Made by a program: the position numbers and the translations under genes
Notes under the pieces: generated by a model
Databases searched by the model: none
Told to the model about the DNA's origin: nothing
What the model saw: only the letters and a program-made list of their open reading frames with translations
Part shown: one piece after another, positions 1 to 9,019 of the stretch
Layout of the letters: each line of letters opens with the position of its first letter
How positions within the stretch are numbered: the stretch's first letter is position 1
Assembly (NCBI GenBank): GCA_016234555.1
Contig: JACRBJ010000081.1
Span: forward strand, 79,548 to 143,547
Length of the DNA stretch: 64,000 nt
Direction: 5' to 3'
Origin: Chloroflexota bacterium
Lineage (GTDB): Bacteria; Chloroflexota; Anaerolineae; Anaerolineales; Villigracilaceae

Positions 1-667
1 TCAGGAAATTCATCACGGCCAGGGTTTCGGGTTCGGACCCGGGGCTGATTCCGCTGGTGGTGGGGGCCAGGTCGAAGCAGCCTGCGCGGTTCCAGGTGGC
101 CGACCAGTTGACGGGGAAGTTGCGGTTGAGATCCACGCCGTGGTCGTTGACCCGTCCGTCGATGCCGTGATCGCGCGCATCACCATCGGGGTTGAGGTTG
201 CGCAGGATGAACAGGGTCACGTCGTTGGGGATAAGCTCGGGATGCTCGAAGAGATGCAGGATCATCTGGTCGGCGAGGGCGATGGTGTTCCACTCGTAGC
301 CGCCGTGAATGCCTGCCACGATCATGACCTGCCTGCCACCCTGCCCAAAGGCATACACCTCTATCGGGCGGCCTGAAACCGTGGTGCCGATCAACTGCGC
401 CCGATTCGTATTGCTGAAGATGAAGGGCGTGGGCGTCTCGAAGACGATCTCGGTGGAGAGCGGGTTCCGCGTGATGGTTGGAAGATAATAACGGGTCGGC
501 GGCAGCGTGAGGCTGGGGAGGGGCGTGTCGGTCGGGAGGATCGGCGGGGCGGCCTGCGCCGAATTTTGCAGCCAGTATATCAAAAGGATGCCCAGAACGA
601 CCAGGACGGCGAAGGCGTTAATGCCCCAGATCAAAATGATGAGGATGGGTGCTCGTCTGCGGCGCAT
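1..667 (-). CDS. M14-family zinc carboxypeptidase, 5' part only (runs off the window)
   Basis: Read on the minus strand from an ATG at 667, seven bases after the stop of the CinA-like gene, so probably co-transcribed with it. The first ~222 codons are present; the C-terminus lies outside the window. The protein starts with an Arg-rich stretch and one transmembrane segment (about residues 8-25), then a Pro/Thr-rich linker, then an M14 catalytic domain. The zinc motif HxxE is seen as HGGYE and the substrate-binding Asn-Arg pair as DLNRNFP. The family cleaves C-terminal residues from peptides, often cell-wall peptides; the membrane anchor suggests activity outside the cell. The last zinc His and the catalytic Glu cannot be checked here. 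Confidence 0.85.
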   Translation of the reverse strand, partial: MRRRRAPILIILIWGINAFAVLVVLGILLIYWLQNSAQAAPPILPTDTPLPSLTLPPTRYYLPTITRNPLSTEIVFETPTPFIFSNTNRAQLIGTTVSGRPIEVYAFGQGGRQVMIVAGIHGGYEWNTIALADQMILHLFEHPELIPNDVTLFILRNLNPDGDARDHGIDGRVNDHGVDLNRNFPVNWSATWNRAGCFDLAPTTSGISPGSEPETLAVMNFL

Positions 668-673
668 ACACTT

Positions 674-1804
674 CTAGCCGGCGGACAGGGCTTCGAGCCT
701 CAGGATGTTCAGGGCGTTGTTGAAGGCCCAGCGCGGGAGGTTGCGCGGGTGCCCGCCATAGGTCAGGCGCAGGAATTTCTCGCCGCGGGGTGTGATGAGG
801 CCCAATTCGGCGGCCATGTCGTCCACGAAGCAGGCGATGCCGAGCGCGGCGGTTTTGGCGGGATCAAGCCGAAGGGTGGCGCGCAGTTCATCCATAAGGG
901 AACCAGGCTGGAGGCCCGGGTGGGTTACGAGGTTTGGCAGGCGGCGGCTCATCGAGTCGGGCAATCCGCGCTCGAGGCAGGCCAGTTTCCAGCCGCGGCG
1001 CTCGACGGCATCCAGCGTGACGCCTTCGAGGGTGTCATCATCCACGCCAAAGATGATCTCTTTTAAGCGGGATTGAAGTTCCCGCTCGATCTCGGCGATC
1101 ATGTGGTCGGCTTCGGCTTCCGTCTCGGATTTGGCGGCGATGCGAATATCCACCACGCCGTTGTGCGCGGCCAGGCCCACTGTGGGGTTGGCCAGGGTTT
1201 CCAGGTCGCCGATCTTTTCGTCCACGGCGCCTTCGCCCATGCCCGAGGTGTGGACGAGCCGCACCTTGATGATGTGACGCAGATCGAAGCGTTTTTGCAG
1301 GTATGGGATGACCGACTCGTGCAAGAGATATTCCATCTCCTTGGGCACGCCAGGCAGGGAAATGACCGCGGCCCGTTCCGTTTCGACGATGAAGGCGGGC
1401 GCGGTGCCGACGGGGTTGGGAATGGCAAGGGCGTTCCTCGGGACGTAGGCCTGCCGCTTCTGGTTTTCGGACGGGGTGCGGCCATAACGGCTGATGGTGG
1501 CCACGACCTGCTGCCACAACTCCTCGCGAAATTCCACCTCCACGCCGGCGGCCAGGGCCACGGCTTCGCGGGTGGGATCGTCCACGGTGGGGCCGAGGCC
1601 GCCCGTGGTAATGACGATCTCGGCGCGTTCCAGGGATTCGCGGATGACCGAGGCGATGCGCTCGACATTGTCACCGATGGTAACGGTGCGGTATAAATCC
1701 ACGCCGAGGTTGCGCAGGTGGCGGGCGATGTAGCGGGTGTTGGTATCCACGATTTCACCGAGCAAAATCTCGGTGCCGATGGTGATGATTTCTGCTGAGG
1801 TCAT
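674..1804 (-). CDS. cinA: CinA-like protein: MoaB/MogA-type domain with divergent C-terminal domain
   Basis: 376 residues. The N-terminal ~170 residues are a clear molybdopterin-binding-like (COG1058) domain, opening with EIITIGTEILLGEIVDTN and holding the TTGGLGPTVDD motif; in CinA this domain acts as an ADP-ribose pyrophosphatase. The middle domain runs to about residue 255. The C-terminal domain is where CinA proteins carry NMN deamidase activity with an AESCTGG-like catalytic serine motif. Here the equivalent stretch after WKLACLERG lacks that motif, so deamidation of nicotinamide mononucleotide is doubtful. ATG start at 1804. It sits 6 bases after the upstream solute-binding protein gene and just ahead of the M14 peptidase gene. 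Confidence 0.85.
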   Translation of the reverse strand: MTSAEIITIGTEILLGEIVDTNTRYIARHLRNLGVDLYRTVTIGDNVERIASVIRESLERAEIVITTGGLGPTVDDPTREAVALAAGVEVEFREELWQQVVATISRYGRTPSENQKRQAYVPRNALAIPNPVGTAPAFIVETERAAVISLPGVPKEMEYLLHESVIPYLQKRFDLRHIIKVRLVHTSGMGEGAVDEKIGDLETLANPTVGLAAHNGVVDIRIAAKSETEAEADHMIAEIERELQSRLKEIIFGVDDDTLEGVTLDAVERRGWKLACLERGLPDSMSRRLPNLVTHPGLQPGSLMDELRATLRLDPAKTAALGIACFVDDMAAELGLITPRGEKFLRLTYGGHPRNLPRWAFNNALNILRLEALSAG

Positions 1805-1810
1805 GGTCTC

Positions 1811-2989
1811 CTATGGATAAATGGGCACAAAGCTCGCGTTTTGAACCTGGAACATGGTGATCCTGGGTTCGGCGCAATCGCCCAGCGCGGAGCAGGTCAT
1901 GGTGCCGCTCAGGCCCGGGACTCCGCGCACGGCGGCGATCAGGTCCCGCAGCGCCTGGCGAGGAATCGACAGGGTGCCGCCGCTGGAGGTTGCGGCCCTC
2001 TCGATGGCGGTAAAGAGCAGGTTGGCGGCGTCGTAGGCTTGCAGGTGATAAGGCGCGATGGGCTCTTCGCCGTAGGTGGCGATATACTTGTTCACGAACT
2101 CCTGTGACTCGGATACGGGCGACGGCCCAGAAAGATACATGCCGCGGCTGAGTTCCTGGTTTTGCTGAACAAAATCGGTGCTCATCAGGCCGTCTGAGCT
2201 GATCAGCGCGCTGTAAATTTTGTTCTTGCCGATATTTTCAAGGATGGCGGGGCCGTCAACAGAGTAAACGGGAAAATAAAGCACGTCGGTATGCAGTTTG
2301 GACAGCCACAGGACCTTGGCGGATATGTCCGATCCGCTTTCGATCTGGATCTGCCCGAGGCAGTCCCCGCCCATTTTCTCGAAGTTTTCACAGGCGGCTG
2401 CCTGCAATTCCTTCGAATAGGGCTGACCATCGTGGATGGTGCTCATTGTGCGCAGGCCCAATACCTTGAAAGCGAATTCGGCCACTGCTTTGCCCTGGGC
2501 CTTGTCGTTGTAGATGGTGCGGAAAAAACCAGGCTGGTGTTCCCCAGCCTTGGTCAGGGAGGGGGCTGTGCTGGAGGGGGAGATCATGGTGAGGCCTGCC
2601 TCGCTGATGATCTTGCCGGCTGCGGCTGTGGCGCCCGAACAGGTCGCTCCAATGACCCCGACGATGGCGGGGTCGACTGCGATTTGAGCGGCGCCTGCCT
2701 TGCCGCCCTCCGGCGAACAATGGTCATCCACCTCCACCAACTCTATGGGGTGCCCGTGGATTTTCTCTTTCTCCGCCAGGGCGATTTCCACGCCCCGCAG
2801 CGCGTCGGTTCCGTAGGGTTCCTCGGGTCCGCTCAGGGTGAGCAGGACGGCAATTTTGATGCTTTCGTTGCCATTGATGGTTACACAGCCGAGCGGATCG
2901 TTGCAGGCGGCGGAGTTGGTGGAGCAGGCCGTTGCCGCCAGTCCAACGATGATGATCAGGCTGACCAAGCGCAGAAATGATTTCTTCAC
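1811..2989 (-). CDS. Branched-chain amino-acid-type ABC substrate-binding lipoprotein
   Basis: Start chosen as GTG at 2989, preceded by GGAGG five bases upstream; a longer in-frame reading begins at 3091 but places the signal peptide inside the protein. The 392-residue product begins VKKSFLRLVSLIIIVGLAATAC, cut here at the likely lipid-modified Cys. The rest is a type I periplasmic-binding fold of the LivJ/LivK family (IKIAVLLTLSGPEEPYGTD near the N-terminus, GVIGATCSGATAAAGKI, then TMISPSSTAPSLT). It should bind a small polar ligand outside the membrane. It lies downstream of the complete liv operon but a strong hairpin separates them, so it may be an alternative receptor for the same permease. 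Ligand unknown. Confidence 0.85.
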   Translation of the reverse strand: MKKSFLRLVSLIIIVGLAATACSTNSAACNDPLGCVTINGNESIKIAVLLTLSGPEEPYGTDALRGVEIALAEKEKIHGHPIELVEVDDHCSPEGGKAGAAQIAVDPAIVGVIGATCSGATAAAGKIISEAGLTMISPSSTAPSLTKAGEHQPGFFRTIYNDKAQGKAVAEFAFKVLGLRTMSTIHDGQPYSKELQAAACENFEKMGGDCLGQIQIESGSDISAKVLWLSKLHTDVLYFPVYSVDGPAILENIGKNKIYSALISSDGLMSTDFVQQNQELSRGMYLSGPSPVSESQEFVNKYIATYGEEPIAPYHLQAYDAANLLFTAIERAATSSGGTLSIPRQALRDLIAAVRGVPGLSGTMTCSALGDCAEPRITMFQVQNASFVPIYP

Positions 2990-3171
2990 GCGTGCCTCCG
3001 TGGTTTCATCCCCAGATTGTACTCTCGAATCCAGGGTCATTTTTTGTGATTGTAACCCGTTGAACGCCGGGGAATAATTGCTCTTTCCCAATAATTTTGG
3101 AAACGCCCGTGAATTTACCCGTGGCGGCTTGCAACCTGCGTTTTGGATCGCGAGAAAAACCTTGATTTTGC

Positions 3172-3208
3172 AAAGGAACCCGTTTTCCAGGAGAAAACGG
3201 GTTCCTTT
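3172..3208 (-). terminator. Hairpin terminator after livF
   Basis: A perfect 16-bp inverted repeat (3172-3187 with 3193-3208) around a 5-base loop lies 26 bases after the livF stop. T-runs at the foot are short on both strands, so it may work in either direction. It separates the liv operon from the next solute-binding protein gene. Confidence 0.75.
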
Positions 3209-3233
3209 TACGCGATATTGCTTGCGCCCGGCC

Positions 3234-3941
3234 TTATTCCACGCCGAGGTAGGATTTTTGCACCATCTCGTTGTTCTTTAGGCTTTGGGCGTCATCGCTC
3301 AGGATGATCTCGCCGGTTTGCAGGACGTATCCGCGATTGGCGATGGAGAGCGCCATGAGCGCATTTTGTTCCACCAGCAGGACGGTAGTGCCTTCCTTGT
3401 TGATCTCCTTGATGATTTCGAAAATCAACTCCACCAGCAGGGGAGCGAGACCCATCGAGGGTTCGTCCAGCAGGAGAATTTTGGGCTTGGCCATCAGAGC
3501 GCGTCCCATGGCGAGCATCTGCTGTTCGCCGCCCGAGAGCGTTCCGCCTTTCTGGTTGATGCGTTCCTTCAAACGCGGAAAGAGCGTGAAAACGTGGTCC
3601 AGATCCTCGTTGAAGCCCGTGCGATCCTTACGGACATAGGCGCCCATTTCAAGATTCTCGAGCACGGTCATGCGCGGGAAGATCATGCGGCCTTCGGGAC
3701 TCTGCGCCACGCCCAGCGCTGCGATCTCGTGCGCGGGGAGCTTGTGCAGTTCCATGCCGTCCAGCACAACCGAGCCTGAACGCGGCTTGTTCAAACCCTG
3801 GATGGTGCGGAGGGTGGTGCTTTTGCCTGCCCCGTTGGAACCGATCAGGGTGACGATTTCACCATCGTTGACGGTCAGTGAAATCCCTTTCAGGGCGTGG
3901 ATATTGCCATAGTAGGTATGGACATCTTTTAGTTCAAGCAT
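3234..3941 (-). CDS. livF: Branched-chain amino-acid ABC transporter ATPase LivF
   Basis: 235 residues, the usual LivF length. ATPase motifs are all visible: Walker A GSNGAGKST near residue 35, signature LSGGEQQ near 135, Walker B ILLLDEP just after, and the H-loop region replaced by the family-typical VEQN. It pairs with LivG to energise uptake through the LivH/LivM channel on the cytoplasmic face. ATG at 3941. It is the last gene of livK-livH-livM-livG-livF, 14 bases after livG, and is followed by a strong hairpin. Substrate could be Leu/Ile/Val or a related ligand such as urea or short amides; sequence motifs alone do not decide this. Confidence 0.95.
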   Translation of the reverse strand: MLELKDVHTYYGNIHALKGISLTVNDGEIVTLIGSNGAGKSTTLRTIQGLNKPRSGSVVLDGMELHKLPAHEIAALGVAQSPEGRMIFPRMTVLENLEMGAYVRKDRTGFNEDLDHVFTLFPRLKERINQKGGTLSGGEQQMLAMGRALMAKPKILLLDEPSMGLAPLLVELIFEIIKEINKEGTTVLLVEQNALMALSIANRGYVLQTGEIILSDDAQSLKNNEMVQKSYLGVE

Positions 3942-3955
3942 TTGATCCTCGCCTC

Positions 3956-4732
3956 TTATTTGGTTGCAGTGCCCTTGCCGAGATACGCTTCGATCACGCG
4001 TTCGTTCTTCTGCACTTCCGAAGGCGAACCTTCGGCGATCTTTTCACCGTAGTCCAGCACAGACACGCGGTCGGAGATGGCCATCACCACGCGCATGTGA
4101 TGTTCGATCAGCAGGATGGTCAGGCCGAGTTCTTTGCGCAGGCGCTGGATGAAGTTGGTCAGGTCGATTGTCTCGTTGGGATTCATGCCGGCAGTGGGTT
4201 CGTCCAGCAGGAGCAGTTTAGGCTGGGATGCCAGGGCGCGGGCGATCTCGAGGCGGCGCTGCAGGCCATAGGGCAGGTTTTTGGCAGTCACGCTGGCGTC
4301 GCTGCGTTTCAGGCCCACGTATTCGAGCATATCCAGCGCGCGGGCGCGGGCATCGGCCTCTTCCTTCATGGTGGCAGGCGTGTGCAGGATCTGGCCGATC
4401 AGGTTGGATTTCAGGCGGCAATGTTCGCCGACCAGAATGTTTTCCATGGCCGACATGTTTGCAAACAGGCGGATATTCTGGAAGGTGCGCGCAATACCGA
4501 GTGCTGTCACCTGGAACGGTTTGAGGCCGGTCAGGCTTTGCCCGTCGAAGGTCATGTCGCCGCTGGTGGGGCTGTAGACGCGGGTGATCGTGTTGAAAAA
4601 GGTGGTCTTGCCGGCGCCGTTCGGGCCGATGACGCTGGCGATCATGCCCTTTTCCATGTTGAAATCGACCTTATTGACCGCGGTTAAGCCGCCGAAGACC
4701 ATGGTGATGGCTTTTGCATCGAAGAAAGTCAT
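3956..4732 (-). CDS. livG: Branched-chain amino-acid ABC transporter ATPase LivG
   Basis: 258 residues. Walker A GPNGAGKTT near residue 36, signature-region LPYGLQRRLEIARAL (degenerate LSGGQ, as is normal for LivG), Walker B LLLLDEPTAGMNPNE, and IEHHM for the H-loop. The LivG-type C-terminus (VLDYGEKIAEGSPSEV..VIEAYLG) is present. ATG at 4732, nine bases after the livM stop, so translation is probably coupled. It forms the second ATPase half of the importer with LivF. Confidence 0.95.
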   Translation of the reverse strand: MTFFDAKAITMVFGGLTAVNKVDFNMEKGMIASVIGPNGAGKTTFFNTITRVYSPTSGDMTFDGQSLTGLKPFQVTALGIARTFQNIRLFANMSAMENILVGEHCRLKSNLIGQILHTPATMKEEADARARALDMLEYVGLKRSDASVTAKNLPYGLQRRLEIARALASQPKLLLLDEPTAGMNPNETIDLTNFIQRLRKELGLTILLIEHHMRVVMAISDRVSVLDYGEKIAEGSPSEVQKNERVIEAYLGKGTATK

Positions 4733-4741
4733 GTCAGCCTC

Positions 4742-6301
4742 CTATCCTTTGGTCTTCTTGGCATTTTCAAGCGCAAGCTCTTCGTCTGCATGCAGTTCGG
4801 CCCGCACCTGGGCATTGGGGATCAGGCCCTCGGGGCGCACCGCCATCATGATGACGAGCGTCAAGCCAAACAGGAGAAAGCGATACAGGATCGGGTTGGC
4901 ATTGTCCTTGACCGTGAGCTGCATAACCGGGTCGCTGATGGAAGGGAGGATCGTGTGTGTCAATAGCGAAGCCAGGAAATCTTTGAGCGCAGGCAGGAAC
5001 AGGCGGTCAGCGGTCATGATGACCAGGCCGCCGACGATCACGCCGTTGATGTTACCGATGCCGCCCAGGATCACCACGCACAGGATGATGATGGAAGCGC
5101 TGAAGTCGAACACGCTGGGGAAGATGCCAGCAATGTAGGCGGCATAGAAAGCGCCTGCGAAGCCCGAGAAAGTTGCGCCCATGGCAAACGCGGCCAGTTT
5201 GGTTTTGACGGGGTCGATTCCCATCTGCGCGGCGGCCAGTTCATCCTCGCGGATCGCCATCCAGGCGCGGCCCAGGCGGCTTTCGCGCAGGCGGCGAATG
5301 ATGAAGACCGAAAGCAGGATGATCGCGATGATCAGGAAATACCACGGAATTGGGTTGGAAGATTCGAAGGTGTAGTTGATGAACGGGATCGTCGGACGCC
5401 CAATCGGGCTGATGCCTTTTTCGCCGGCGGTCAGGTCCTTGTGGTTGACCAGGGTAATGCAGGCCATGGTTGTTTCACCGCCAAACAGGCGGATGATGCC
5501 CGGCAGGATCCAGCAGGTGAACGGTTCCTTGATCGTTACGTCGATCAGGTTCTTGAACAGGACCGGCACGATTTCGCCGAAGCCGAGCGTCACAATGGCG
5601 AGGTAATCTCCCCGCAGGGGCAGGGTTGGGGCGCCAAGCATAAATCCCCAGACCGCAGCCATTGCGGCGGCGATCCAGATCACCAGCCAGAAGTTCATGT
5701 AGATACCGTGCTGGGGAGAGGACAGGATGCCCGTTGTGTATGCGCCAATTGCAAAGAAGGCTGCATAACCCAGGTCGAGCAGGCCCGCGTAGCCCACCAC
5801 GATGTTCAAACCGAGGCCAAGGATCACGAATATCAACGCAAAGATGATCTGGGCGGTCCAGCGCAGGGCGGTCAGTTTGTCCACAAAGGGGAAGGCCACC
5901 ACCAATATCGCCAGCAGGATGAATTTGATCCGGATTTCCTGCTTTTCGGGAAGTCCATGCAGGGCGGCCAGAAGGGTCGTGAAGAGGATTGAACCAAGGA
6001 AGCCAATCAGGTTGGCAAAGATGGTGACCTCTGCGGGAGCGGGGCGTTTTCCAATCGCCTGCTGCACAACGCTGTTTTGATATAGGCTCAACACAACCAA
6101 AATGACCGCCGCAACCACGGCGGTGGGCAGGACGGCTTTTGCTATTTTGAGCGGCTCCTTGCGTTCGAAACTTCCGCCCAGACCCATGCCGAGGCCGACG
6201 CCCATCAGGGAGCCGATCACTGCAATCGACCAGCCTCCGAAGAGGAAGGTCAGCAGGCCGCCGATAATGCCGAAGGTGATGCCTGATCTAATCTGTTTCA
6301 T
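4742..6301 (-). CDS. livM: Branched-chain amino-acid ABC permease LivM, long N-terminus
   Basis: 519 residues, about 100 longer than typical LivM. The first ~150 residues hold extra hydrophobic segments and a charged FERKEPLKIAK loop. The conserved permease core begins near residue 150 with ALIFVILGLGLNIVVGYAGL and includes GDYLAIVTLGFGEIV, GRAWMAIREDELAAAQMGI (the cytoplasmic coupling loop) and ILGGIGNINGVIVG. It forms half of the transmembrane channel with LivH. ATG at 6301, 11 bases after livH. The C-terminal tail after the last membrane segment is Glu/Ala/Lys-rich. Confidence 0.93.
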   Translation of the reverse strand: MKQIRSGITFGIIGGLLTFLFGGWSIAVIGSLMGVGLGMGLGGSFERKEPLKIAKAVLPTAVVAAVILVVLSLYQNSVVQQAIGKRPAPAEVTIFANLIGFLGSILFTTLLAALHGLPEKQEIRIKFILLAILVVAFPFVDKLTALRWTAQIIFALIFVILGLGLNIVVGYAGLLDLGYAAFFAIGAYTTGILSSPQHGIYMNFWLVIWIAAAMAAVWGFMLGAPTLPLRGDYLAIVTLGFGEIVPVLFKNLIDVTIKEPFTCWILPGIIRLFGGETTMACITLVNHKDLTAGEKGISPIGRPTIPFINYTFESSNPIPWYFLIIAIILLSVFIIRRLRESRLGRAWMAIREDELAAAQMGIDPVKTKLAAFAMGATFSGFAGAFYAAYIAGIFPSVFDFSASIIILCVVILGGIGNINGVIVGGLVIMTADRLFLPALKDFLASLLTHTILPSISDPVMQLTVKDNANPILYRFLLFGLTLVIMMAVRPEGLIPNAQVRAELHADEELALENAKKTKG

Positions 6302-6312
6302 GGATGCACCTC

Positions 6313-7428
6313 CTAGGCCTTTTGGCCCGTCTGCTCACCGAGCAAACCGGTGGGACGGAAGAGCAGGATGAGAACGAGCGTTGCAAAAACCAACGCATTG
6401 GTCCAGCGGGCATTCAGGTACCCATCGCTGAAGGAAGCCAGCAGGCCGATCAGGAAACCACCCAACATGCCGCCGGTGATATTTCCAATTCCGCCGAGCA
6501 CGGCCGCCGTGAAGGATTGCAATCCTGCGCGGAATCCCATAAACCACCAGGCCGTATTGTTGTATAAGCCGGCCATCAGGCCCGCCGCGCCAGCCAGTCC
6601 ACCGCCGATGAGGAAGGTGGCGGTGATGACCCAGTCGATGTCGATGCCAAGCATCTTGGCTGCATCGCGGTTTTGCGCGGTGGCGCGCATGGCTTTGCCA
6701 AGGCGTGTGCGCTGAACAAACAGATAAAGACCAGTCATCAAGGTGACGGCCAGGACGATAACAAGCACATCTTTAATGGTCAGACGAAGCGCAAGCCCGC
6801 TGGAGGCCAGCAGGTTGACATTCCAGCCCATGCTGGCGAAAAGCACCCCCAACATATCCGGGAATACTTTTTGGGACGCGCCGCCGGTCGTTCCAAAGCT
6901 TGGAACAAGCCAGGCCTGCGCCGCCCACATGAGACCAATATTCTCAATGATGAACGACATACCGATTGCGGAGATTAATGGAGCCAGGCGCGGGGCATTG
7001 CGAAGGTGTCGATAGGCAAGCCGTTCGATGGTCGCATTTAGCAGGGCGCAGACTACGATGGCAATAACCAGCGCAAGAATAAGTCCAAATACGATTTTTG
7101 TGGGGTCTTTGCTTTCCAGGGTTCCCGTCACGGAAAGCACGGTCAGGGACGTAAAAACGCCAATCATGTATACGTCACCATGAGCAAAATTGATCAACTC
7201 GATGATGCCATATACCATGGTGTATCCCAGCGCGATGATGGCAATGATCGCGCCGTTGGAAATTCCGATAATCAAAAATTGGACGAGTTGAAGCGGGTTG
7301 GCTTGTATGGAAGCGGCGATTACTGGAATGTCGAGGCCCGCAATTGGCCCAATAAGGAGAACGATATAAAGTACTACGGCAGCGATGGCGAATCGCCTCA
7401 GGTTGAATTTTTTCCTGGTGGTGTCCAT
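6313..7428 (-). CDS. livH: Branched-chain amino-acid ABC permease LivH
   Basis: 371 residues, somewhat longer than the ~300 usual because of an N-terminal membrane segment and a loop near residues 190-215. Family signatures seen: IIAIIALGYTMVYGIIELINFAHG near residue 60 (split here by the reader's eye into GYTMVYG and INFAHGD), GKAMRATAQNRDAAKMLGID for the coupling loop, and AAVLGGIGNITGGMLGG. It is the second membrane half of the liv importer. ATG at 7428 with GAGGAGCACC just upstream. A 13-bp hairpin between livK and this gene probably lowers its expression relative to the binding protein. Confidence 0.94.
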   Translation of the reverse strand: MDTTRKKFNLRRFAIAAVVLYIVLLIGPIAGLDIPVIAASIQANPLQLVQFLIIGISNGAIIAIIALGYTMVYGIIELINFAHGDVYMIGVFTSLTVLSVTGTLESKDPTKIVFGLILALVIAIVVCALLNATIERLAYRHLRNAPRLAPLISAIGMSFIIENIGLMWAAQAWLVPSFGTTGGASQKVFPDMLGVLFASMGWNVNLLASSGLALRLTIKDVLVIVLAVTLMTGLYLFVQRTRLGKAMRATAQNRDAAKMLGIDIDWVITATFLIGGGLAGAAGLMAGLYNNTAWWFMGFRAGLQSFTAAVLGGIGNITGGMLGGFLIGLLASFSDGYLNARWTNALVFATLVLILLFRPTGLLGEQTGQKA

Positions 7429-7464
7429 GGTGCTCCTCTATTACATTGCGCCTTCTATAGAAGC

Positions 7465-7496
7465 GAATGGGGGCGGCCATTCAGCCGCCCCCATTC
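7465..7496 (-). terminator. Intercistronic GC-rich hairpin between livK and livH
   Basis: Arms 7465-7477 and 7484-7496 pair over 13 bp with a 6-base loop. There is no clear U-run, so it is more likely a partial terminator or mRNA 3'-end stabiliser than a full stop. Such a hairpin after the binding-protein gene is common in ABC operons, where the binding protein is needed in excess. Confidence 0.7.
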
Positions 7497-7507
7497 CAAT
7501 GAGAGAT

Positions 7508-8758
7508 TTACTTGAAGGTGCCGACAGCTTCGTACTTGCCATCTTTGACGACATAGAAGGTCATGTCAGTCAGGGAAGCATCGCCATTGGCGTCGAACGA
7601 CCAGGTGCCGAGCGCGCCATCGAAGTTCTTGATGGCAAAGACTGCGGCATTGACGGCAGCGCGGTCGGTGGGATCGCCACCCGCGGCGCAGACATCTTCA
7701 ATGGCCTTGAGGGCCACGTTCATGGTCTCGTAGCCGTAAACGGCATAGGGCTCGGTCAGGGGGCCGAACTTGGCTTCGTAGTCCTTGACGAACTTCAGGC
7801 CAGCAGGGGGCAGCTTGTCGAGCGCAACGCCAGCGACGGAGGCGTAGGCGCCTTCGGCCACGTCAGCGCCAGCGCCGTCGATGAAGGCCTGGGTCTGGAT
7901 GCCATCGGGACCGACGTACTTGACGGTCTCGTTGTCGCCCATGATCGCGACCTTGTCCTTCAACAGCTGGGAGGCATTGTTGTCCACGACCATGCCAACA
8001 TAGATGGCATCGGGGGGACCACCGGCATTGCTGGTGGAGATCTTGGTCATCAGGGCCTTGTAGTCAGCGGCCTTCGGGTCGATGCCTTCGTGGCCGACAA
8101 CCGTCAAACCAATTTCCTTGGCGGTGGCATCGAACACATCGGCGACGCCCTTGCCGTACAGTTCCTGGTCATCGAGGATGTAAACGGTCTGCGCGCCGAG
8201 GGACTTCACGAAATTGGCGGCAACCTTGCCCTGGATGTCATCAGCAGCAACGACGCGGGAGTAGGAGCGGACGCCGGTCGGGTAGTAGGAATCGGTCACA
8301 CCGGGCAGATCCTTGTCGGCCTTGGTCAGACCGGGGTTGGTGTTGGCCGGGGAAATCATGGTCAGCGGGCCGGCGGCGTTCAAAATCGGGATGGACAGCT
8401 TGGCAGCGCCCGAGTTGAAGGTGCCGAGGTAGGCCACGATCGCCTTGTCGGCAGCGGCTTTGTTGGCGTTTTCAGTCTCAACCGCGGGATCCCACTTGCC
8501 GAGGGCGGCCGAGGCATCGTCCCAGGCTTCGTACTCAATGGTGTACTTGCCACCGCAAGCCTGGTAATTGGCCTGCTCGAGGCGCAACTGCATGGCGTTG
8601 ACGATGGTCTGGGTCTGGGTCAGGGACGAACCGGTCATGGGCAGGCTGGAGACGATTTTGAGCGTACCGCCACCACTGGTGCCGGTGCCGCCGCAGGCGG
8701 CCAATGCCATACTGGCGACGACCAGCAGGGAAATCAAAGCGAACAAACGTTTGGTCAT
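7508..8758 (-). CDS. livK: Branched-chain amino-acid ABC substrate-binding lipoprotein LivK
   Basis: 416 residues. Signal peptide with lipobox MTKRLFALISLL..MALAAC, so the mature protein is lipid-anchored at Cys21, followed by a Gly/Thr/Ser linker. Binding-fold landmarks: LKIVSSLPMTGSSL, then AYLGTFNSGAAKLSIPILN, then TMISPANTNPGLTK. ATG at 8758 with a very good ribosome site (GGAGGAGTAAGAA just before it), fitting high expression. It is the first gene of the liv operon and is followed by an intercistronic hairpin. Compared with the orphan binding protein at 1811-2989 it is only distantly similar. Confidence 0.93.
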   Translation of the reverse strand: MTKRLFALISLLVVASMALAACGGTGTSGGGTLKIVSSLPMTGSSLTQTQTIVNAMQLRLEQANYQACGGKYTIEYEAWDDASAALGKWDPAVETENANKAAADKAIVAYLGTFNSGAAKLSIPILNAAGPLTMISPANTNPGLTKADKDLPGVTDSYYPTGVRSYSRVVAADDIQGKVAANFVKSLGAQTVYILDDQELYGKGVADVFDATAKEIGLTVVGHEGIDPKAADYKALMTKISTSNAGGPPDAIYVGMVVDNNASQLLKDKVAIMGDNETVKYVGPDGIQTQAFIDGAGADVAEGAYASVAGVALDKLPPAGLKFVKDYEAKFGPLTEPYAVYGYETMNVALKAIEDVCAAGGDPTDRAAVNAAVFAIKNFDGALGTWSFDANGDASLTDMTFYVVKDGKYEAVGTFK

Positions 8759-9019
8759 TTCTTACTCCTCCGATGATATTGCGTGGTATTGATTCCCGTA
8801 AAACGGGTTGCACAAGCACGGCAGACAATGCTCTGGTCTGTCAGCACCACCTCCTTTCGGCAGTTATATGAGGGGCGAATCTCATTTACAAGAAAGCCGG
8901 AGAAAAGTCCGGGTCAGGAGTTTCTCGCGGCTTTGATGTTCATAAAAGGTACTTCTACGATATTTAAACGCCAATAGTAAGGCAATTTCATCCAACGGTC
9001 AAGTTTGTAGCGCAATGAA
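8759..9019 (-). promoter_or_regulatory. Untranslated region and presumed promoter region of the liv operon
   Basis: 261 bases between the cyclic-nucleotide-binding gene and livK with no ORF of note. It must hold the promoter for livK (minus strand). A clear -35/-10 pair could not be picked by eye; only the ribosome site at the 3' end is convincing. Confidence 0.4.
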
